Of a stretch of DNA of 64,000 nucleotides, positions 58,026 through 64,000 are shown piece by piece. The position numbers and the translations under genes are program-made. The notes below the pieces were generated by a model, which was not told the DNA's origin, did not search any database, and saw only the letters and a program-made list of their open reading frames with translations. How positions within the stretch are numbered: position 1 is the first letter of the stretch; each line of letters opens with the position of its first letter. Source of the stretch: CBDCFV01 sp965216425 (GTDB lineage Bacteria; Chloroflexota; Dehalococcoidia; Lucifugimonadales; UBA3495); the NCBI GenBank assembly GCA_965216425.1, contig CBDCFV010000007.1, forward strand, positions 186,001-250,000, read 5' to 3'.

Positions 58026-60107
58026 TTATGCGGGGCCTTGGCTAAACTCCGTGCCCTGAACGATGGGTACGGTGAAATAGAACGTGGACCCTTTTCCGAG
58101 TTGCGATTCGACCCAGATACGCCCTCCGAGGCGTTCTATAGCTTTCTTGCAAATTGACAAGCCTATTCCTGTTCCAGGGTACTCTTCCCGGGTGTGCAGA
58201 CGTTGAAAGATAGTGAAAATCCTCTCCGTAAACTGAGGGTCTATGCCAATTCCGTTGTCCTTTACAGCGAACTTCCACTCGTTGCCCAGTTCTTCTACCG
58301 ACAGATGGACTGCCGGAGGAGCTTCTCCACGGAACTTTATCGCGTTTCCGATAAGATTACGGAACACCTGCCCAAGCAGTGACGAATCCGCTGCGATGGA
58401 GGGTAGCGAGTCGTAGGTTACCAACGCCGAACTCTCTTCGATGGCGGCGTGAAGGCCGCTTAATTCCTGGTCCAGCAACACCCTGGTGTCGACCACTTCC
58501 GGACGCTCAAAGTTTCTTCCGACACGACTATATGAAAGGAGGTCGTTAATCAGCACCTGCATCCGGGAAGCCGCCGCTATGGCCCGCTCGATGAATCTGT
58601 CGGCATTTTCGTCGATCTGGCCCTTGTACCGGCGAGACAAAAGGCTGGTGAACCCCACCACGGAGCGGAGGGGCTCCTGCAAATCATGGGAAGCCACGTA
58701 GGCGAACTGTTCCAAGTCGGAATTAGACCGCGCCAGTTCCTCGGCGCGCTGTTCCAAGGCCTCGTAAAGCCGGGCGCTTTCCAAGAGAGCGCCGATACCC
58801 CCCGCGATGGTAGTCAACAATCTGACCCGGTCCGGCGTGAAGTGATTGGTGTCCCGGGAAAGGATGTTCACCACTCCCATAGTACGACCCGCAACTTTAA
58901 CGGGAAGGGAGGCGATGGACTCGATTCCCAGGACGACGCCGGAAGGCGTCGACAACTCATTGTTGCGGTAGTCGTTGACAATTACCGGCTCTCCCTCCCT
59001 GAAAGCTGTGCCTGCAACACCTTGGGCGTAGGGGAGTAACCCTGTGATGCCCTGCTTGACTGCAGGGCCGGCGGCGGCGATGGCCTCCAGCCCTTGACCC
59101 TTTTCGTCAGGTACCCGCAACGCGACTTGATCGGCCACGGTAAGCCACACTAAGTTGGCAAGGACGTCGGAAACTTTGTCCTTGAAAACTCCCGGCTGAG
59201 CCATAGTGTTGGCCACGGAGTAGAGGATAGCCATCTCCTGTGAACGACGGCGCTCCTCCTCTTCCTCTTCCTTTCGTTCGGTAATGTCGCGGGCAATCGT
59301 CGACGCGCCGACAATGTCGCCTACCGTATTTTTGAGCGGCGATATAGTCAACGACACATTGATGAATGAGCCGTCGTTTCTCATCAACACCGTCTCGAAG
59401 TGATTGACTTGCTCTCCTCTGCGGAGCCGCTCCACTATGCCGGGCAATTCGGGCGCGACCTCCGGCGGCACCAGCAGGGATACGAGGCGGCCTACAACTT
59501 CGGCGGATGAGTAGCCGAAGATGTGCTCTGCTCCGACGTTCCAATCGGTGATGGTCCCTTCCAGTGTTTGACAGAAAATGGCGTCATGGGAGGACTCTAC
59601 TATCGAACCCAGCCGTATCAGTTCCTCTTCCACTTCCTTGCGTTCTGTGACGTCACGGAGCACAGCGAAAGTCGCGGGTTGCCCTTGGAAGGTGGTGGCG
59701 ACGGCCGAAGTTTCTATGTACCGGATCTTACCGTTTCGGCTTATCCGGTACTGGTAGACCCCCGGCACCGTCTCGCCCCGCTCCCTGGCAAGAGTCTGAT
59801 CTCTGACCCTGGGCCGGTCTTCCGCGATGACAAAGTGGTCCAGTGGCAGGCCCACTAATTCGGACTCGTCCCTCAACCCGTGCAGGTCCAAAAACGCTTG
59901 GTTCATCAGCACCCGTTCAATGCCGACGTTTATCACGATTGCGTCGGCCACGTTGTCGAAGGCGGCTTTGTAGTGGGCGCCGTACTTGTCCAGGCCATTC
60001 GACCCTTGAGCAACAGTTGTTTGAGCCTCTTCTAACTCCTTGACCCGTTGTCGCAACCGTTGCAGTTCGGCTTCCATTTCCGCTGTCGTGTTACTTTCGT
60101 GCTCCAC
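58026..60107 (-). CDS. Sensor histidine kinase: PAS-PAS-GAF-HisKA-HATPase
   Basis: A 693-aa kinase from GTG 60107. A coiled coil precedes a PAS domain (DNVADAIVINVG...), a second PAS (SSHDAIFCQTLEGTITDWN) with a PAC, a GAF domain (VADQVALRVPDEKG to about residue 440), then HisKA with phospho-His in ASHDLQEPLRSV and HATPase with NLIGNAIKFRG, KDNGIGIDPQ and GTGIGLSIC. No transmembrane segment is visible, so it is a soluble sensor. The start is uncertain: ATG 60074 or GTG 60107, and the frame extends to 60308. First gene of the phosphorelay cluster. Confidence 0.85.
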   Translation of the reverse strand: MEHESNTTAEMEAELQRLRQRVKELEEAQTTVAQGSNGLDKYGAHYKAAFDNVADAIVINVGIERVLMNQAFLDLHGLRDESELVGLPLDHFVIAEDRPRVRDQTLARERGETVPGVYQYRISRNGKIRYIETSAVATTFQGQPATFAVLRDVTERKEVEEELIRLGSIVESSHDAIFCQTLEGTITDWNVGAEHIFGYSSAEVVGRLVSLLVPPEVAPELPGIVERLRRGEQVNHFETVLMRNDGSFINVSLTISPLKNTVGDIVGASTIARDITERKEEEEEERRRSQEMAILYSVANTMAQPGVFKDKVSDVLANLVWLTVADQVALRVPDEKGQGLEAIAAAGPAVKQGITGLLPYAQGVAGTAFREGEPVIVNDYRNNELSTPSGVVLGIESIASLPVKVAGRTMGVVNILSRDTNHFTPDRVRLLTTIAGGIGALLESARLYEALEQRAEELARSNSDLEQFAYVASHDLQEPLRSVVGFTSLLSRRYKGQIDENADRFIERAIAAASRMQVLINDLLSYSRVGRNFERPEVVDTRVLLDQELSGLHAAIEESSALVTYDSLPSIAADSSLLGQVFRNLIGNAIKFRGEAPPAVHLSVEELGNEWKFAVKDNGIGIDPQFTERIFTIFQRLHTREEYPGTGIGLSICKKAIERLGGRIWVESQLGKGSTFYFTVPIVQGTEFSQGPA

Positions 60108-60531
60108 GGTACACCAATAGGCCGATTTACTGGTCAGGATAGGATAGTGGCCGGGCTTGCGGCAAATCAACCGCGGGCTCAAGTGTAACGTCCCGCCGGT
60201 ACAGCCCGCGCCCGGCAGGGTATGATTCCGGTCTCGGATACCATCACTTGCAATTCGGAAGAGCGTACCCGTTGACGGAAACTTACACAAACGCGGCATT
60301 GTTGTCAATGATTATGACAAGCGTTGACTATGACGAGCGTTGCCAGGGGCCTGTAGTTGCTTCGCCCTTTTATCTTTCTACGAAAAATGATGTTCGGGAG
60401 GATTGCCGCAGAGACTTGGCGGCTAAGAAACGCCCAAACCTATTAGCGGACGGGGGTGTCCGCGTTGCTTACTATACCTTGACTCAGTATGATGTTCCCC
60501 GGACTGTTCACTCTTTAGAAGGAGAATAAGT
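60108..60531. other. Divergent intergenic region between kinase and dodecin genes
   Basis: About 420 bases. Two 14-base direct repeats, TATGACAAGCGTTG at 60313-60326 and TATGACGAGCGTTG at 60329-60342, differ by one base and have a 16-base step. The dodecin promoter at 60465-60493 is described separately. No gene is supported here. Confidence 0.5.
60465..60493 (+). promoter_or_regulatory. Sigma-70-like promoter for the dodecin gene
   Basis: TTGCTT (60465-60470) and TATGAT (60488-60493) are separated by a 17-base spacer. The -10 matches five of six consensus bases and the -35 three of six. The distance to ATG 60532 leaves a leader of about 30 bases. Confidence 0.5.
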
Positions 60532-60765
60532 ATGACAAGCGAACACACCTATAAAGTTATTGAGTTAGTCGGCTCTTCATCAAACGGGGTGCAAAGCGCC
60601 ATAGAGAATGCGATTGACCGGGCTGCTCAGACAATTCAAAACCTGAACTGGTTTGTTGTAAAGGAGATCCGAGGCAATATCCAGGATGGAAAAGTTGCTT
60701 GGTACCAAGTCAATTTGGAAGTAGGATTCCGGGTTATAGACCCGGCCGACCTGCACAAGGAATAA
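60532..60765 (+). CDS. Dodecin flavin-binding protein
   Basis: A 77-aa dodecin. YKVIELVGSSSNGVQSAIENAI gives the first strand and helix; AAQTIQNLNWFVVKEIRG carries the Trp that stacks on the flavin, and VAWYQVNLEVGFRV is the last strand. Twelve subunits form a hollow sphere that stores or buffers flavin (FMN/FAD or riboflavin). AGAAGGAG precedes the ATG. Presence fits the many flavoproteins in this window. Confidence 0.92.
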   Translation: MTSEHTYKVIELVGSSSNGVQSAIENAIDRAAQTIQNLNWFVVKEIRGNIQDGKVAWYQVNLEVGFRVIDPADLHKE

Positions 60766-60904
60766 GACCAGCTTGGCGCAGGCGCACGGAATACAGGCGC
60801 GGGAAAGGTTACGGCCACCGTGCGCTGTGCGTGTTTAATACTGTCTACCCCGCTCCAGTGGTATAAACCCACCCACCTATCCAGGCCGTAAACGGAGGCC
60901 CACG

Positions 60905-63220
60905 ATGGTCTATTTGGGACAGTCAGTCAGGAGATTTGAGGACCCCAGGCTGGTAACCGGCCAAGGGGCTTACGTGGACGACATAGAGCTGCCGCACATG
61001 TTGCATGTTGCGATTCTGCGCAGCCCTCACGCCCATGCGCGCATCAGGTCTTTGGATGTGACAGCCGCCCGGAGCCTTCCGGGTGTGGCGGCGGTGTTCA
61101 CCTCCGTGGAACTGGAAGGGGTATTGCAGTCCGTTCCAACCGGGATCAGCGCTTACGAGGGTAAGTTCGACCACATGGAGGCCCCAGAGCACCCGGTATT
61201 GGCCAAAGAGAAGGTTTGCTACGTGGGCCAACCGGTGGTGATGGTGCTAGCCGACGACTTGAGCGTTGCATGGGATGGGGTGGAATTGATTCAGGTTGAC
61301 TACGAACCACTGCCCCCGATATTGGACCCCCTCGAAGTGGCCAACGGGGATACCGTACCGATCCATGAAGAAATGGGTACTAACGTAGGCCTAAGGTCCC
61401 GCCATCTTGGAGGCGACCTGGATGGTGCTTTCGCTCAAGCCGACCGCGTAATTCGTCAGAGCTATCACGTGCAGCGGTTGGCGCCTGTTCCCATGGAGGC
61501 TCGGGCAGTGGCGGCAGACTACCGTGCCGATGACCGGTTGCTTACGGTGTGGGACTCCACCCAGCGGCCCCATTGGGTCCGGCGGTACTTGGCCCTTCTA
61601 CTCAACATTCCTGAGCCGGAGATTCGCGTGTTGGCTCGCGACGTTGGGGGCGGTTTCGGTGAGAAGGGCTGCATGTTCCCTGAAGAGGTGGCTATCCCCT
61701 ACTTCTCGCTGGCGTTGGGCCGCCCGGTCAAGTGGGTGGAAAACCGGCAGGAGAACATGATCACGTTCCACGGGCGCGGCCACACCGCGGCCATGGAAGC
61801 CGCAGTGAAGAACGACGGGACCATATTGGGAATGAGGGTGCGCATTTGCGTGGACTTGGGCGCTTATTTTTACTTTTCGACCCCAGCCGCGCCGACTCTT
61901 TCCAGCGAGCGCCTGCCTGGCCCCTACCGGACTCCCGCCATGGAAGTGGTGGTTACCGGGGTAATTACCAACCGCGCGCCCACGGGTGCGTATCGTGGCG
62001 CGGGTGGCCCGGAAGCGGCTTTCTCTGTCGAGCGCACCGTCGACTTGATTGCAAGAGAGTTGGACTTGGACCCGGCTGAGGTCCGCCGCAGGAATCTTAT
62101 TCAACCCGATGCCTTTCCGTACCACACGCCCACCGGAATTACCTACGACTCCGGTAACTACGAGGAGGTCTTCGACCGGGCGTTGGAGCTTTCGGAATAC
62201 GCCAAATGGCGGGAAAGGGCGTCGCAAAACGAACAGGCCCAACAACCGTTAATTGGAGTCGGAATCGCCGCAGTGACAAAAGGGTCGGGGGCTCATGGGG
62301 AGCGGCGTTCGGACAACGCTAGAGTGCTTATCGAGCCATCGGGTCGCATCTCCACCTTCAGCGGCGTCTCGCCCCACGGGCAGGGCACCGAGACCACTTT
62401 TGCCCAAATTGTGGCCGACGAGCTTGGGGTAACTCCGGCGGATGTCCACATGTACCACAGCGATACTGAGTTATTCCCATCCGGTGGCGGCACCGGGGCC
62501 AGTCGAGGTATCACCGTCGGCGGTTCAACCGTCCTCACTGCCGCCCAGGAAGCCAAGGCCAAGCTGATACGCATAGCATCTCATCTGTTGGAGTGTCGCG
62601 CGGATGACGTAGTCTTCCAACAAGGCAGAGTGTTCCACAGCCAGCAGCCCAGTGCGGATATTCCATTCTCCCAAGTTGCCGCAGCAGCCTACGACGAAGA
62701 ACTCTTGCCGCCTGACGTGGAACCGGGGCTCGATTTCAATGCCAGCTACACTCTTCCAGACAACCCCTATGCCTTTGGAACTCACGTCGCCGTCGTAGAA
62801 TTGTCACGAGAGACCGGAGACATCAAAATCCTTCGTTACGTTGCGGTGCATGATGCCGGGCGCATCCTCAATCCTTTATTGGCCGAAGGGCAGGTCCAAG
62901 GAGGCTTCATCCAGGGACTGGGGCAGGCTTTGCTGGAAGGGATGGAGTTTACTGACGAAGGGCAGCCCCTCACCGGCAGCCTTATGGACTACGCTGTTCC
63001 CAAGGCCAGCGACACGCCGGAGGTGACCTTGGACACGATGGAAACGCTGTCGCCTCTGAACCCGCTTGGTGCTAAGGGCATCGGCGAACTGCCGACGGTG
63101 GCCGCTCCGGCCGCATTGACCAACGCGGTCATGGATGCTCTGTACAATTCGGGGGTGCGGCACATCGACACCCCATTGACTCGGGAAAAAGTATGGCGGG
63201 CCATCAACTCGCCCCGTTAG
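60905..63220 (+). CDS. Xanthine dehydrogenase/CoxL-family molybdopterin-binding subunit
   Basis: A 771-aa large subunit. The N-terminal aldehyde-oxidase domain (FEDPRLVTGQGAYVDDIELP, SPHAHARIRSLD) is complete; GGGFGEKGCMFPEE and NRAPTGAYRGAGGPEAAF follow. The latter loop shows AYRGAGG rather than the AYRCSFR of true CO dehydrogenase, so it is not form I CoxL. GQGTETTFAQI and GTGASRG are cofactor-binding, and GAKGIGELPTVAAPAA carries the catalytic Glu. The medium FAD (CoxM) and Fe-S (CoxS) subunits are not adjacent. SD GGAGG precedes the ATG. Substrate is unknown. Confidence 0.88.
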   Translation: MVYLGQSVRRFEDPRLVTGQGAYVDDIELPHMLHVAILRSPHAHARIRSLDVTAARSLPGVAAVFTSVELEGVLQSVPTGISAYEGKFDHMEAPEHPVLAKEKVCYVGQPVVMVLADDLSVAWDGVELIQVDYEPLPPILDPLEVANGDTVPIHEEMGTNVGLRSRHLGGDLDGAFAQADRVIRQSYHVQRLAPVPMEARAVAADYRADDRLLTVWDSTQRPHWVRRYLALLLNIPEPEIRVLARDVGGGFGEKGCMFPEEVAIPYFSLALGRPVKWVENRQENMITFHGRGHTAAMEAAVKNDGTILGMRVRICVDLGAYFYFSTPAAPTLSSERLPGPYRTPAMEVVVTGVITNRAPTGAYRGAGGPEAAFSVERTVDLIARELDLDPAEVRRRNLIQPDAFPYHTPTGITYDSGNYEEVFDRALELSEYAKWRERASQNEQAQQPLIGVGIAAVTKGSGAHGERRSDNARVLIEPSGRISTFSGVSPHGQGTETTFAQIVADELGVTPADVHMYHSDTELFPSGGGTGASRGITVGGSTVLTAAQEAKAKLIRIASHLLECRADDVVFQQGRVFHSQQPSADIPFSQVAAAAYDEELLPPDVEPGLDFNASYTLPDNPYAFGTHVAVVELSRETGDIKILRYVAVHDAGRILNPLLAEGQVQGGFIQGLGQALLEGMEFTDEGQPLTGSLMDYAVPKASDTPEVTLDTMETLSPLNPLGAKGIGELPTVAAPAALTNAVMDALYNSGVRHIDTPLTREKVWRAINSPR

Positions 63221-63230
63221 ACCAAAGAAA

Positions 63231-63260
63231 TTAGACCTCTCCCACTCGGGAGAGGTCTAA
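63231..63260 (-). terminator. Perfect 13-bp-stem hairpin terminator
   Basis: Arms TTAGACCTCTCCC (63231-63243) and GGGAGAGGTCTAA (63248-63260) form a perfect stem with a four-base loop. On the minus strand it is followed by TTTCTTTGG, making it a candidate terminator for the amidase gene, which ends 64 bases upstream in that direction. On the plus strand it follows the CoxL-like gene but lacks a U-run. Confidence 0.6.
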
Positions 63261-63324
63261 AAAGAAGCCCGAAAGTCCTCGCGCTGTCTGGGAGAGGGTT
63301 AGAGCTGCCGGACCAGTTGGACTG

Positions 63325-64000
63325 TCAGCCCGCTACGGCAGGCCAGTGTCCTACGGCGGGTGAAATAGACTCATAACCTTGGGCTACCCGGAACAGTCTG
63401 GACTCGTCGAAGGGGCTACCGATGAATTGAATCCCTATCGGAAGCCCGCTTTCGGTGAAACCGCAAGGAACGGAAATGGCGGGCAGCCCGGTAGCGTTCA
63501 TGGGGCTGGTGTTCCGGGAGATAAGGGATGACCCCGGCCCCCGGACACGGTGGTCTGTGCCTTCCAGGTTGATGTACGGCGCGTCGATGCGAGGCGCGGG
63601 GACCGGGGAGGTGGGGGTAACCAGGAAGTCCACCTCGGTCAATATCCTGGCGTGCTCCTCTTTTATGATCCGCTGGACCTTCATTGACTTGGAATAGTCC
63701 CGCCCCAGAACAAACTGGCCGGCCAGAGTACGGTACAAGGTGTCCGGCCCGTAGTCCTCGCGGTTGGCGTTGATGTACGGCTCGTGGGTTACGATCCTGT
63801 CGGCCATGGCGGCGATGTTCAATGCCCCCGCGTACTCCATGCTGGGGACCCTTACCTCCTGGATGATAACGCCCAATTCTTGAAGGGCCTCAATTGCCAG
63901 CCGTATGGTTTCTTCCACTTCGCCGTCGAGTTCCTCGAAATAGTAGTTGGATGGGACGCCGATCTTCAGTCCGGCGAGGTTTTGTCCCAACGCCGCCGCA
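63325..64000 (-). CDS. Amidase, C-terminal part
   Basis: The frame is open to the right edge, so the gene starts outside the window; about 225 codons are visible. LAGLKIGVPSNYYF, LLVTPTSPVPAP-like (FLVTPTSPVPAPRID), MNATGLPAISVPCGFTESGLPIGIQFIG match the C-terminal half of amidase-signature enzymes. The catalytic Ser-Ser-Lys part lies beyond the edge. It is distinct from the amidase at 7.9-9.3 kb. Confidence 0.85.
   Translation of the reverse strand, partial: AAALGQNLAGLKIGVPSNYYFEELDGEVEETIRLAIEALQELGVIIQEVRVPSMEYAGALNIAAMADRIVTHEPYINANREDYGPDTLYRTLAGQFVLGRDYSKSMKVQRIIKEEHARILTEVDFLVTPTSPVPAPRIDAPYINLEGTDHRVRGPGSSLISRNTSPMNATGLPAISVPCGFTESGLPIGIQFIGSPFDESRLFRVAQGYESISPAVGHWPAVAG

Noticed and set aside
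60905..63220. Carbon monoxide dehydrogenase large subunit (form I CoxL).
   Set aside because: The active-site loop reads AYRGAGG instead of AYRCSFR, and coxM/coxS are not adjacent.

Overview
The window is protein-coding DNA of moderately high GC from a bacterium. No rRNA, tRNA, CRISPR array or insertion sequence was recognised. Two luciferase-like (LLM) flavin/F420 oxidoreductases, a Ddn-type F420-dependent reductase, several VOC and NIPSNAP proteins, CaiB/BaiF CoA-transferase, GMC oxidoreductase, SMP-30 lactonases, amidases, Uma2-family proteins and a lone CoxL-like molybdoenzyme suggest an uncultivated Chloroflexota of the SAR202/Dehalococcoidia type, or a similar F420-using heterotroph. 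That assignment is inference from gene content only; no marker gene is present.

Layout. 1-7.8 kb: end of a RidA-like gene, a tartronate-semialdehyde-reductase-like dehydrogenase, a sugar-nucleotide epimerase, thioredoxin reductase, a minus-strand pair (nitroreductase-like protein plus GcvT-like folate protein), a frameshifted Uma2 gene and an AcoX-like kinase-fold protein. 7.9-17.3 kb: amidase, an overlapping AAA ATPase/DUF4276 pair that resembles a defence module, an LLM enzyme, a class V aminotransferase with an MFS exporter, and an LLM-VOC-NIPSNAP operon. 17.5-24 kb: SMP-30 lactonase, MNT-HEPN fusion, and an operon of fused FAD/Fe-S dehydrogenase, Ddn-like reductase and double-VOC protein, followed by about 750 bp of repeat-bearing non-coding DNA. 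24.5-31.1 kb: retropepsin-like protein, VOC protein, CrcB fluoride channel, NudC, a Kv-like channel, acetyl-CoA synthetase and a Uma2 protein with a duplicated N-terminal module.

31.2-35.3 kb is the most unusual locus: a minus-strand zinc/manganese ABC importer operon. Its binding lipoprotein carries a whole AztD-like beta-propeller metallochaperone inserted between the two lobes, its ATPase carries a six-cysteine cluster, its promoter region has a Fur/Zur-type 7-1-7 palindrome, and it ends in a hairpin terminator. 35.5-42.4 kb: a secreted HNH nuclease with an Excalibur domain, a small lipoprotein that seems to start at ATT, a haloacetate-dehalogenase-like hydrolase, an MFS transporter, an acyl-CoA-dehydrogenase-fold monooxygenase and RNase D. 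42.9-48.8 kb: a plus-strand catabolic operon (CoA-transferase, HpcH/CitE lyase, small protein, GMC oxidoreductase, atypical ThDP enzyme). 48.8-54.8 kb: HEPN/PaREP1-like protein, a hypothetical, SMP-30, MFS, amidohydrolase and cyclase. 54.9-60.1 kb: five-gene phosphorelay cluster (two histidine kinases, three separate receivers). 60.5-64 kb: dodecin, CoxL-like subunit and the end of a second amidase.

The overall picture is a generalist that imports and oxidises many small organic compounds, with redox chemistry based on FAD, FMN and F420 and a dedicated metal-acquisition operon. Start codons were adjusted from the longest open frame where a Shine-Dalgarno (SD) sequence or family alignment favoured another start.
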